From NCBI GenBank assembly GCA_023437755.1, contig JAEZFJ010000074.1, positions 1 to 15,049 on the forward strand: a stretch of DNA of 15,049 bases. The letters run 5' to 3'. The notes beneath the pieces are model-generated. The model worked only from the letters and a program-made list of their open reading frames with translations, was not told where the DNA came from and made no database searches. The number at the start of each line of letters is the position of its first letter. The first letter of the stretch is position 1. The position numbers and the translations under genes were made by a program. The DNA is from Pseudomonadota bacterium. GTDB taxonomy: Bacteria; Pseudomonadota; Alphaproteobacteria; Rhizobiales; Devosiaceae. Below, piece after piece: positions 1-6,671 of this stretch.

Positions 1-282
1 GCCTTTCCGCCGCGCTGGGTGAATGCCCGCACCGGCGACCGCACCGTCCGCGCCCTCACCTTCTGCATCGACCGCAACTCGGGCCGCTACGTCTCCGGGC
101 TCAGCGAGGAGGCCGTTGCCGATGTGCTGGCCACCGCCGTCGGCAGCCGCGGCTCCATGGCCGAATACCTCTATGCCACCGTCCAGCACCTCGAGGACAT
201 GGGCATTCACGATCCGCATCTGTGGCAGTTGCAGCACCTGGTCGCCGAGCGGATCGAGGCGGCCTACGAAGCCGACGACTAG
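1..282 (+). CDS. ChaC-type gamma-glutamylcyclotransferase, C-terminal part (5' end outside window)
   Basis: The open frame enters from the left edge and stops at the TAG at 280-282, giving 93 residues. An internal ATG lies in frame, but the fold clearly starts upstream, so the gene is cut by the window edge and is not short. The fragment matches the last half of ChaC/GGCT-like proteins: an ALTF strand, then a Y-x-G-x-LSEE segment, then the conserved helix region with YL-x-x-T-x-x-HLE-x-x-GIHD near its end. The family splits gamma-glutamyl peptides, in ChaC chiefly glutathione, to 5-oxoproline and Cys-Gly in the cytoplasm. The YGSL nucleotide-like loop and catalytic Glu lie in the missing half, so activity cannot be judged. 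It runs in the same direction as lysA, 56 bases ahead of it. A second, diverged homologue sits at 6082-6633. Confidence 0.85.
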   Translation, partial: AFPPRWVNARTGDRTVRALTFCIDRNSGRYVSGLSEEAVADVLATAVGSRGSMAEYLYATVQHLEDMGIHDPHLWQLQHLVAERIEAAYEADD

Positions 283-338
283 GCTTTCGTTTTGCCCCAA
301 GGTGCCGTACTTACCACCTCGACCCGAGGGGCAAATCA

Positions 339-1598
339 ATGGTCCATCACTTTCAGCACCGCGATGGCGTCCTCTTTGCCGAGGACGTCGATCTCACCCA
401 GCTCGCCGACAAGGTGGGCACGCCCTTCTATGTCTACTCGGCCGCGACCCTCCGCCGCCACGTCCAGGTGGTGAAGGGGGCTTTCGAGGGCATTCCGACG
501 CTGCTCGCCTATGCCATGAAAGCCAATTCCAACCAGGCGGTCCTGACGCTGATGGCCCGGGAAGGCTGCGGCGCCGATGTGGTTTCGGGCGGTGAGCTCG
601 AGCGGGCGCTGGCCGCCGGCATCCCGCCGCAGATGATCGTTTTCTCGGGCGTCGCCAAGACCGTCGCCGAAATGCGCCGGGCACTTGAGGTCGGCATCAA
701 GTGCTTCAACGTCGAGAGCGAGCCTGAGCTCGAGCGGCTGTCGATGGTGGCGGCCGGTGTCGGCAAGACCGCGCGCGTGTCGGTGCGGGTCAATCCCGAC
801 GTCGATGCCCGCACCCATGCCAAGATCTCCACGGGCAAGGCCGAGAACAAGTTCGGCATCCCCTTTGGCCGTGCGCGCGATGTCTACAATCGCATCGCCG
901 AACTCCCCAATGTCGAGGCCGTGGGCGTCGACATGCATATCGGCTCGCAGATCACGGACCTGGAACCCTTCGGCAACGCCTTCGGCCTGATGGCGGAGCT
1001 GGTGATGACGCTCAGGGCCGACGGTCATCACATCGAGCATGTCGACATCGGCGGCGGCCTTGGCATCCCCTATCATCACGACCAGGACGCGCCGCCCCAC
1101 CCCGACGCCTATGCCGCCGTGGTGCGCGACAAGGTCGGCCAGCTCGGCTGTTCGCTGGTCATCGAGCCCGGCCGTCTGCTGGTCGGCAATGCCGGCATCC
1201 TCGTCACCCGCGTCGAATATGTGAAGGAAGGCGCGACCAACTTCGTCATCGTCGACGCGGCCATGAACGACCTGATCCGCCCCACCCTTTATGAGGCCCA
1301 TCACGACATCGAACCGGTGCGGCAGTCCAACCGCCCGCCGATCACGGCCGACATCGTCGGTCCGGTCTGCGAGACCGGAGACTACCTCGCCAAGGGCCGC
1401 ACCATCCAGGGGGTGGCGGAGGGCGACCTGCTCGCGGTGATGAGCGCCGGCGCCTATGGCGCCGTGATGGCATCCACCTACAATTCCCGCGCTCTGATCC
1501 CGGAAGTGCTGGTCGACGGCGACCGCTGGCATGCTATCCGCCCGCGCAAGCCCATCGAGGACCTGCTGGCGCTCGACAGCGTGCCTGAGTGGCTGTGA
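339..1598 (+). CDS. lysA: Diaminopimelate decarboxylase
   Basis: Decarboxylates meso-diaminopimelate to L-lysine, the last step of the pathway; it is PLP-dependent, cytoplasmic and normally a homodimer. The 419 residues are the usual length. Visible landmarks are the PLP lysine in AYAMKAN (K61) at the start of the alanine-racemase-like barrel, the HIGSQ motif, the GGGLG phosphate-binding glycines, the EPGR motif, and the active-site cysteine in VCETGD (about C344), which the partner subunit uses. The ATG at 339 is chosen because a GAGGGG ribosome site lies at 326-331 and because the frame upstream reads through the end of the chaC-like gene. Homologues usually follow argH and a small lipoprotein gene. 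Here a ChaC-type gene precedes it instead. The 3' end stops 7 bases from the convergent response-regulator gene, with no hairpin between them. Confidence 0.97.
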   Translation: MVHHFQHRDGVLFAEDVDLTQLADKVGTPFYVYSAATLRRHVQVVKGAFEGIPTLLAYAMKANSNQAVLTLMAREGCGADVVSGGELERALAAGIPPQMIVFSGVAKTVAEMRRALEVGIKCFNVESEPELERLSMVAAGVGKTARVSVRVNPDVDARTHAKISTGKAENKFGIPFGRARDVYNRIAELPNVEAVGVDMHIGSQITDLEPFGNAFGLMAELVMTLRADGHHIEHVDIGGGLGIPYHHDQDAPPHPDAYAAVVRDKVGQLGCSLVIEPGRLLVGNAGILVTRVEYVKEGATNFVIVDAAMNDLIRPTLYEAHHDIEPVRQSNRPPITADIVGPVCETGDYLAKGRTIQGVAEGDLLAVMSAGAYGAVMASTYNSRALIPEVLVDGDRWHAIRPRKPIEDLLALDSVPEWL

Positions 1599-1605
1599 AA
1601 GCCCT

Positions 1606-2016
1606 CTAGTGCTGCATCGCCTGCCGGCCGAGTGACACCACTTCCACGGGGCGGCCGGTCAGGGCGTCGTCCACCTTTGCCAGCAGGTCGGCGAGCGCGA
1701 ACGGCTTGGTGATCACATCATAGATCAGCGCCTCGAGCCCGTGGGCGCGCTCCCGCTGGTCGGCAAAACCGGTCATCATCAGGATGGTGAGTTCGGGGAA
1801 GCGCGCGCCGACATGCAGTGCCAGCGCAATCCCGTCCATGATCGGCATCTTGATGTCGGAAAGGAGCAGGTCGAAGCGGCCCTGCTCCTCCTCGGCGATT
1901 TCCGCGGCGAGTCCGCCATCTTCGGCAGCCACCACCTCGTGTCCCTTGATGGACAGGGCGCTGACAACAAAGGCGCGGACCGAGGGGTCGTCTTCGGCAA
2001 CGAGGATGCGGGCCAT
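1606..2016 (-). CDS. Single-domain response regulator, CpdR-like
   Basis: A 136-residue receiver domain with no output domain. The acidic pocket is E8-D9-D10, the phospho-acceptor is D54 in LLLSDIKMP, the switch threonine is T82 in MMTGFAD, and the conserved lysine is K104 in the TKPF loop. The TGF and KPF-x-x-x-DL spacing resembles CpdR, the alphaproteobacterial regulator that, unphosphorylated, helps deliver ClpXP substrates at the cell pole. The resemblance is from memory and a generic CheY-type regulator is not excluded. The start is the ATG at 2016-2014, which overlaps the TGA of the upstream zinc-ribbon gene by one base (TGATG). This implies translational coupling. An in-frame TTG one codon earlier is less likely. 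No histidine kinase is present in the window. Confidence 0.88.
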   Translation of the reverse strand: MARILVAEDDPSVRAFVVSALSIKGHEVVAAEDGGLAAEIAEEEQGRFDLLLSDIKMPIMDGIALALHVGARFPELTILMMTGFADQRERAHGLEALIYDVITKPFALADLLAKVDDALTGRPVEVVSLGRQAMQH

Positions 2017-2939
2017 CAATGATGCTCCGGTTCAACAGGCATATGAGTAACATGGGTTTCAGACGCTGCCACGGCAGCGGGGGGGCCGGCGGTGCCTTCG
2101 CTGCCGCCTTTGGCGCCGGTGCGGGGAGCCCCGCTACCGCCGGCAAAGCTGAGCCGCACCCGGCTTGCCGCTGCGGGCGGCTTGAGCAACTGCGTTTCGA
2201 AGGTGGCACGCTCGCCCGCCATCAGGTCGCGGACCGCAGGCGTCACGCTCCACTCGTAGATCGGCGTGCCGGCGGTATCGAGCAGTGTCACCACCACCGG
2301 CGGCACCACCTTGGGCTCCCGGGCAACGCCGACGATCTGCGCTGATACCAACAGCATGTCCTTGCCATCGCGCAACGAGTGCAGCGTATTCACGTCGGTG
2401 AATTCGAGGCCAACCACATTCACCCCGAGCCCGACGGCTGCATAGACGCCGGCGAGGTCGGGAAAGCGCGTCACCACCGGCTCGCGCGCAAAACCCAGCC
2501 CGAACACCATGGCAGCAAGCATCAACGCTGCGCCGGTTCGCACCGCCCTGCGCAGTCGCGCCAGCGGCAGGCGGGCTTCCATGTTGCGGCGGCGGCGCGA
2601 GAACTCGCGCTGCCGCGTCCGCATCGTGGCGCTGTCGGTCTTGCTGTCGGACGGCGACGGGTCGGCGGTCGCGCGCTGCGCCAGCTCGGTTGCGGTGGTG
2701 AGGTCGCCGAGTTCAGCCGCAGCGGTCCGCTCCTCGGCGAGCATCACCTCATCGAGTGCATCTTCGCTGATCGCGTCGAACACTGCCATTTCCGTCGGGT
2801 CCGGCTCGGGCTCCGACGGCAACGGGTCCTGCTGCCAGGCCTGCCGGCAATGGGCGCACTGCACCTTGCGACCCGCGGACCCGATGGTCTCGAAGGTCAC
2901 CTGATACTGGGTCCGGCAATGGGGGCAGGTGATGATCAT
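2016..2939 (-). CDS. MJ0042-type zinc-ribbon membrane protein with DUF3426-like C-terminus (ZitP-like architecture)
   Basis: A 307-residue protein. An N-terminal zinc ribbon has C5-x2-C8 and C28-x2-C31, with the R-x-VQCAHC spacing of the MJ0042 family. A charged, acidic linker runs from about 38 to 105, followed by a very basic arginine stretch (107-134) and one membrane segment (about 136-151). A C-terminal domain with the DUF3426 pattern (about 160-275) carries LLVSAQIVG, then a central W-S-V-TP strand and an F-x-TQL strand. A Gly/Ala/Pro-rich tail ends the protein. This order, cytoplasmic zinc ribbon then membrane helix then periplasmic domain, is that of Caulobacter ZitP, a polar organiser. 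Assignment to ZitP itself is inference. It is divergent from ftsE and coupled to the CpdR-like gene. No good ribosome site precedes the ATG at 2939. Confidence 0.85.
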   Translation of the reverse strand: MIITCPHCRTQYQVTFETIGSAGRKVQCAHCRQAWQQDPLPSEPEPDPTEMAVFDAISEDALDEVMLAEERTAAAELGDLTTATELAQRATADPSPSDSKTDSATMRTRQREFSRRRRNMEARLPLARLRRAVRTGAALMLAAMVFGLGFAREPVVTRFPDLAGVYAAVGLGVNVVGLEFTDVNTLHSLRDGKDMLLVSAQIVGVAREPKVVPPVVVTLLDTAGTPIYEWSVTPAVRDLMAGERATFETQLLKPPAAASRVRLSFAGGSGAPRTGAKGGSEGTAGPPAAVAASETHVTHMPVEPEHH

Positions 2940-3092
2940 CGGCCGGCTGGAGATGCCCGTTGCACTGGTGAGGGAGTTCGCCCGACCCTAGAACCATCGG
3001 GTTAAGACTCCTCAAACCCGCCCCCACCACACTGCCGCCGTTTTTCATGGGGCAAGGGAGGCCGGGCCGCCACGGCGGGCGCCCGGGGCTGC

Positions 3093-3118
3093 TATGATGC
3101 GGAATCAGTGATTCGCAT
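3093..3118 (+). promoter_or_regulatory. Putative ftsE promoter with two GANTC sites inside a palindrome
   Basis: A -10-like TATGAT lies at 3093-3098, but no convincing -35 lies 16-18 bases upstream, where the DNA is a GC-rich imperfect stem (3062-3086). The predicted start point falls near 3104. It sits within GAATCA-G-TGATTC (3102-3114), a perfect 6-base inverted repeat that extends outward to ATGCG and GCAT with one unpaired G. Both arms carry a GANTC site (3102-3106 and 3110-3114), the CcrM methylation target of Alphaproteobacteria. A third GANTC, GACTC, is at 3006-3010 in the same spacer. Promoter function and methylation are inferred, not shown. Confidence 0.45.
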
Positions 3119-3147
3119 CCGCCTTTCACCAGGGGAGCTGTGCCGAG

Positions 3148-3810
3148 TTGATCGAGTTTTCCGATGTGGGTCTGCGTTACGGCAATGGTCCCGAGATCCT
3201 GCGCGACCTGACCTTCGCCATCGAGCCCGGCTCGTTCCACTTCCTCACCGGCCCCTCGGGCGCCGGCAAGACCAGCCTCTTGCGCCTCTTGCTGCTGTCG
3301 CTCAAGCCGACCCGCGGCACGGTGACCATGTTCGACGAGGACGTCTCCAACCTCAGTCAGGACCGGCTGCTGCAGATGCGCCGGCACATCGGCATCGTCT
3401 TCCAGGAATTCCGTCTGCTCGACCACCTCACCACCTACGAGAACGTCGCCCTGCCGCTGCGCGTCCTTGGCCAGCCCGAGAGCGAGTACCGCTCCAACGT
3501 GACCGAGTTGCTGGATTGGGTCGGCCTCGGCAGCCGCATGAACGCCTTCCCTTCACTGCTCTCGGGCGGCGAGAAGCAGCGGGCGGCCATCGCGCGCGCC
3601 GTTATTGCCCGGCCCAAGGTGCTGCTGGCGGACGAACCCACCGGCAATGTCGACCCCGATCTTGCCAGCCGCCTCGTTCATCTGTTCGCCGAACTCAACC
3701 GCACGCTCGGCACCACCATCATTCTGGCCACTCACGAGCTGCCGCTGCTCGACCGCTTCGGGTATCCGCGCATGCTCCTCGACAAGGGCGAACTGACCAT
3801 TCATGCTTGA
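3148..3810 (+). CDS. ftsE: Cell division ATP-binding protein FtsE
   Basis: ATPase subunit of the FtsEX complex, which in bacteria couples ATP hydrolysis at the septum to activation of periplasmic cell-wall hydrolases. The 220 residues are typical. All ABC motifs are intact: Walker A GPSGAGKT (35-42), Q-loop Q86, signature LSGGEKQR (138-145), Walker B LLADEP ending in D162-E163, and H-loop H196. GPSGAGK and DEPTGN followed by VDPD are characteristic of FtsE. The start is a TTG at 3148, giving the family's usual MIEF beginning, with a strong AGGGGAG ribosome site at 3131-3137 and no ATG nearby. Its end overlaps the ftsX start by 8 bases, so the two are coupled. The upstream spacer is shared with the divergent zinc-ribbon gene. 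Confidence 0.96.
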   Translation: MIEFSDVGLRYGNGPEILRDLTFAIEPGSFHFLTGPSGAGKTSLLRLLLLSLKPTRGTVTMFDEDVSNLSQDRLLQMRRHIGIVFQEFRLLDHLTTYENVALPLRVLGQPESEYRSNVTELLDWVGLGSRMNAFPSLLSGGEKQRAAIARAVIARPKVLLADEPTGNVDPDLASRLVHLFAELNRTLGTTIILATHELPLLDRFGYPRMLLDKGELTIHA

Positions 3811-4732
3811 GCGCATCCTGAGGCTGTTCCCCGGCCGCACCGGCGCCGCACCGATCGTGCCGGAAAAAAGCGTCGCCGGCCGCACGCTGCTGCTGATGAT
3901 CACCATCATGAGCTTCCTCTCGGCGGTGACTCTCGGCGGCGTGGTGCTGGTCCAGAAATCCGCCATTGCCTGGTCGGCCGATGTGGGCCGCGAAGTCACC
4001 ATCCAGATCCGCCCGGTGGACGGCCAGCAGATCGATACCAGCGTCCGCACTGCCGTGTCCCTGGCCCAGTCGACCCCGGGTGTGACCGCTGCGCGGGCCC
4101 TGACGGTGGAAGAGAGCCAAAAGCTGCTCGAGCCCTGGCTCGGCGCCGGTCTCGACTTCACCGCCATCGAGGTGCCGCGGCTGATCGTGGTGCAACTCGC
4201 CGACCCCATGGATGCTGACATCGAGGGGCTGACGCGCAATCTCGAAACAGTTCAGGGCGCCAGCCTCGACACCCATGCCGCATGGCGTCAGCAACTCAAC
4301 ACCATGTCGGGCACAATCGTCTTCTCCGGCCTGATGGTGCTGGTGCTGATCGGCGCGGCAACGGTTCTCGCCATCGTCTTTGCCACTCGCGGCACCATGG
4401 CCACCAACCGCGAGATCGTCGACGTGCTCCATTTCATCGGCGCCTCCAACCGCTTCATTGCCGGGGCCTTCCAGGGACGCTTCCTGTCGATCGGCCTGCA
4501 GGGCGGTGTGCTGGGCGCCGTGGCGGCGCTGCTGTTCTTCACCCTGATCGGCACCGCTGCCGGCAACATGCTGTCGAGCGAGGCCGGAGCGCAGGTTGGC
4601 GTCCTGTTCGGCCGCTTCGCCCTGGGCGCGGACGGCATTGTCGGCATTGCAGCCGTGGTGCCGGTGATTGCCGCGCTCACTGCCATCACCTCGCGTGTGA
4701 CGGTGCGGCGCTATCTGAGCCAGACGTCGTGA
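3803..4732 (+). CDS. ftsX: Cell division membrane protein FtsX
   Basis: Membrane subunit of FtsEX, 309 residues. A short cytoplasmic N-terminus precedes the first membrane helix (about 28-50). An extracytoplasmic loop follows (about 51-165) and would contact the cell-wall hydrolase or its adaptor. Three more helices lie at about 168-195, 222-250 and 272-295, with VRRYL near the C-terminus. The segment after helix 2, with REIVDVLHFIGASNRFI, is the conserved FtsX/MacB-type coupling region that contacts the ATPase. The alphaproteobacterial loop sequence is divergent, so the call rests on topology, this coupling segment and the overlap with ftsE. The ATG at 3803 lies inside the end of ftsE, so no separate ribosome site is expected. 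Confidence 0.93.
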   Translation: MLERILRLFPGRTGAAPIVPEKSVAGRTLLLMITIMSFLSAVTLGGVVLVQKSAIAWSADVGREVTIQIRPVDGQQIDTSVRTAVSLAQSTPGVTAARALTVEESQKLLEPWLGAGLDFTAIEVPRLIVVQLADPMDADIEGLTRNLETVQGASLDTHAAWRQQLNTMSGTIVFSGLMVLVLIGAATVLAIVFATRGTMATNREIVDVLHFIGASNRFIAGAFQGRFLSIGLQGGVLGAVAALLFFTLIGTAAGNMLSSEAGAQVGVLFGRFALGADGIVGIAAVVPVIAALTAITSRVTVRRYLSQTS

Positions 4733-4812
4733 GGCGGAACGGCCTCGTCAGCCAGACGTTTGCCCGCTAAGAGGCGCGATGGCGGCCCGCCCGCCACGGG
4801 AGGAAACCGCTG

Positions 4813-5628
4813 ATGACAGCTATCCAGGCCGTACGCACGGCCCTGTTCTACCTCGTCTTCATCGGCCAGACGGCGATCGTCGCGATCATCATCGGCATCA
4901 TCGGCCTGATCATGCGCCGGCGCACGGCGCTGAGTTGGGCGCTCGCCCGCTACTGGTGCTGGTCGAACCTGCTTTTTCTGCGCTGGATCGCCGGGGTGGG
5001 CACCGACATGACCGGTGAAGAGAACATCCCGCCCGGTGGCTGCATCATCGCCTCCAAGCACCAGTCCGACTGGGACGTGTTCGCCGTTTTCCCGCACACC
5101 GGACGGCCAGCCTACATCGTCAAGAAGGAGCTGATGCGCATCCCCTTCTTCGGTTGGGCGGCGCGCTCGCTCGACTGCATCGAAGTGGACCGCCAGAAGG
5201 GCGCCCAGGCCATACCCGACATGATGCGCAGCGCCCGAGCCGCGATCGAGCGCGGCTGTCGCATCGTCATTTTCCCCGAAGGCACCCGCAAGGCGCCCCT
5301 GGCACCCGCGGAATACCGTCAGGGTATTGTCAGGATGTATTCGGAATTGAACGTGCCGGTGGTGCCGGTGGCGTTGAATTCAGGTCTTTACTGGGGCCGC
5401 AACTCCCCGGTGATCTGGCCGGGCACCGCCCGCGGCCGCTTCTTGCCCCCGATCGAGCCGGGCCTGCCACCCGACGTCTTTCTCGAGCGGCTGCGTACCG
5501 CGATTGAAACCGAATCGGACCGGCTGATCCTCGACGCCATAGATGCCGGTGTGTCCCGGCCGCTCAGTCCTGCCCTTCTCGCCCGCGCTGCGGAAAGACG
5601 CGCTGCGACCGCAGACACAACATATTGA
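4813..5628 (+). CDS. plsC: 1-acyl-sn-glycerol-3-phosphate acyltransferase (PlsC family)
   Basis: A 271-residue membrane-bound acyltransferase, expected to convert lysophosphatidate to phosphatidate in phospholipid synthesis. One or two hydrophobic N-terminal helices (10-34) anchor it. The catalytic H-x4-D motif is KHQSDWD, with H83 and D88. The second block includes the DRQKG segment (126-130). The FPEGTRK motif (154-160) binds the glycerol phosphate, and a VPVVPVALNSG strand follows. The ATG at 4813 has a GGGAGGA site at 4798-4804. It lies 80 bases after ftsX on the same strand and is probably part of the same transcript. In many Rhizobiales a YdcF-type gene stands between ftsX and plsC; from memory, that gene is missing here. 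Other lysophospholipid acyltransferase activities are possible. Confidence 0.92.
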   Translation: MTAIQAVRTALFYLVFIGQTAIVAIIIGIIGLIMRRRTALSWALARYWCWSNLLFLRWIAGVGTDMTGEENIPPGGCIIASKHQSDWDVFAVFPHTGRPAYIVKKELMRIPFFGWAARSLDCIEVDRQKGAQAIPDMMRSARAAIERGCRIVIFPEGTRKAPLAPAEYRQGIVRMYSELNVPVVPVALNSGLYWGRNSPVIWPGTARGRFLPPIEPGLPPDVFLERLRTAIETESDRLILDAIDAGVSRPLSPALLARAAERRAATADTTY

Positions 5629-5677
5629 CGCTCCCGAGTGGAGATTGCATACATATAGACACGAATGCCGAGGGTTC

Positions 5678-5712
5678 TTGACAGCACCCGAAGTTCCGTT
5701 CTATGTTTGTTC
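5678..5712 (+). promoter_or_regulatory. Promoter with LexA (SOS) box overlapping the -10
   Basis: TTGACA at 5678-5683 is a perfect -35. After exactly 17 bases comes CTATGT (5701-5706), a good -10 for this group. The -10 is covered by GTTC (5698-5701), seven bases, GTTC (5709-5712). This is the direct-repeat LexA operator GTTC-N7-GTTC established for Alphaproteobacteria, with the T-rich spacer common in these boxes. LexA bound here would block RNA polymerase, so the gene starting at 5741 should be induced by DNA damage. The elements are read directly from the sequence; regulation is inferred. Confidence 0.8.
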
Positions 5713-5740
5713 TGTTATCGAAGCTCCGGGAGCGGCTGCG

Positions 5741-6085
5741 ATGGGGACTGTTGCCAACACTGCCACTCGCCCGTTGAACGGGCCGCGCCAGAACCGCTGG
5801 CAGGGACGGTCAGGCCATGTCTATGGCCTTCTGAGCGAGAATCTGTCGAGCTTCGCCATGGACGGCACTGCTCTTTATCTGGTTGCCAAGGGCAGCCACG
5901 TGCTGTGGGTCGGCTCGGCCGCCGATCTGGTGGCCGACCCGATGAGCCGCAACCGCTTCCGCCTGGCGCTGGACCTGGGCGATCGCGCCTTCCGCCTAGC
6001 GGGAACGCCGCCTGAAACGGAGCGCTGGACCACCATCTGGGACCTTGAAGGCGCCGAGCCAAGGCCAGAGGCAGTGGCCGCTTAG
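5741..6085 (+). CDS. Small uncharacterised protein, predicted SOS-induced, with a degenerate GIY-YIG-like stretch
   Basis: A 114-residue protein. I cannot assign it to a named family. The start ATG at 5741 has a GGGAG site (5728-5732) and lies about 28 bases after the LexA-covered promoter; longer in-frame starts lie upstream of that promoter and would not be transcribed from it. The N-terminus (1-25) is basic and polar with no signal peptide, so the protein is probably cytoplasmic. Residues 44-64 read as LYLV, about eight residues, then LWVGSAADLV. This resembles the opening of GIY-YIG nuclease domains such as that of UvrC (Y-x9-10-Y-V-G-K-A-x-DL). Here the second Tyr is Trp and the usual catalytic Arg position is Asp, although R70 and R72 follow closely. 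A conserved-looking SRNRFRLAL helix comes next. Its stop overlaps the stop of the convergent chaC-like gene. Confidence 0.85.
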   Translation: MGTVANTATRPLNGPRQNRWQGRSGHVYGLLSENLSSFAMDGTALYLVAKGSHVLWVGSAADLVADPMSRNRFRLALDLGDRAFRLAGTPPETERWTTIWDLEGAEPRPEAVAA

Positions 6086-6633
6086 GCCGCAATCTCCTCC
6101 GCCGACAGCAGCTCTGCCAGGGCCATCACCTGCCGATCGCGAATGCCGAGTTGCTCGAGGTGCCGCGCGGTGTTGAGAACGTAGTCGACGTTGCGCCCAG
6201 ACAATCCGACGCCCTGCCGCACCATCGCCAGTTGCGCCTCCAGCGCCAGCCGCCCGGCAAACTGCTCGTGCCGGTCGTCCACCAGGAAGGCGAGCGCCGA
6301 GACCGTCCGCCCATCATCGAGGCGCACCGGCCGCTGAACATCGCGATAGACCATGGTCACCTGCTCGCGCGCCTTGAGGTAGGTCCGCGCCTCGGGCCAG
6401 TCCGCCTCCGCCACCTCGAACACCATGCCGCGACAGGAGCCGCCACGAACCAGACCGAACACCAGCCCCGGCCGGTCGGCCGTGCCACGATGGTGGTGCG
6501 AGATAATCGACAGGCTCCGGTGCGCTCCGTGCAGCAGGCCGAGCTGGTGCGACCGGTGCGGAAACCCGGGGTTCCACATCAGCGAACCGTATCCGAACAC
6601 CCAGTATGTCGCCTCTGCCATTGTCGCCGCCAT
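6082..6633 (-). CDS. ChaC-type gamma-glutamylcyclotransferase (complete)
   Basis: Expected to cleave glutathione or other gamma-glutamyl compounds to 5-oxoproline in the cytoplasm. The 183 residues cover the whole fold. FGYGSLMWNPGF (13-24) forms the substrate-binding loop, the SHHHRGT segment follows, and a G-L-V-x-G-G-SCRGM segment precedes the AREQV segment, whose Glu is the likely catalytic acid. The conserved NVDYVLNTARHLEQLGIRD ends the domain. Two in-frame ATGs are possible, at 6633 and 6621. Neither has a clear ribosome site, and the shorter form begins MAEATYWVFGYG, which fits the family slightly better. The stop overlaps that of the SOS-linked small gene on the other strand. It is clearly homologous to, but diverged from, the fragment at 1-282. 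Confidence 0.92.
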   Translation of the reverse strand: MAATMAEATYWVFGYGSLMWNPGFPHRSHQLGLLHGAHRSLSIISHHHRGTADRPGLVFGLVRGGSCRGMVFEVAEADWPEARTYLKAREQVTMVYRDVQRPVRLDDGRTVSALAFLVDDRHEQFAGRLALEAQLAMVRQGVGLSGRNVDYVLNTARHLEQLGIRDRQVMALAELLSAEEIAA

Positions 6634-6653
6634 ATCGAGACCATCAAGCTAGG

Positions 6654-6671
6654 GGAGCCTCACGGGGCTCC
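6654..6671. repeat. Inverted repeat between chaC-like and DUF2125 genes
   Basis: GGAGCC (6654-6659) and GGCTCC (6666-6671) form a six-base-pair stem with a six-base loop in the 141-base divergent spacer. No T-run follows on either strand, so it is not an intrinsic terminator. It could sit in either 5' leader or be an operator. Apart from this stem the spacer shows no clear promoter. Confidence 0.35.

Noticed and set aside
336..1532. Long minus-strand open frame (398 codons) opposite lysA
   Set aside because: It is the antisense shadow of a GC-rich gene; its translation is rich in His, Asp and Gly with no domain, while lysA on the other strand has every motif intact.
1599..1605. Expected terminators at convergent ends (lysA/response regulator, also 8395-8409 and 14170-14181)
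   Set aside because: The gaps are 7 to 15 bases and contain no GC-rich stem with a T-run, so no terminator is annotated.
2379..3005. Plus-strand open frame opposite the zinc-ribbon gene
   Set aside because: No domain is visible, and the minus strand has a coherent C-x2-C / membrane / DUF3426 protein.
2998..3016. Possible CtrA site (TTAA-N7-TTAA) ahead of ftsE or the zinc-ribbon gene
   Set aside because: Only one TTAA half is present (3002-3005); the second half at the required spacing reads CAAA.
5625..5656. Second promoter (TTGACG at 5625) between plsC and the SOS gene
   Set aside because: At 17-19 base spacing there is only a poor TACATA-like -10; the TTGACA promoter at 5678 is far better.
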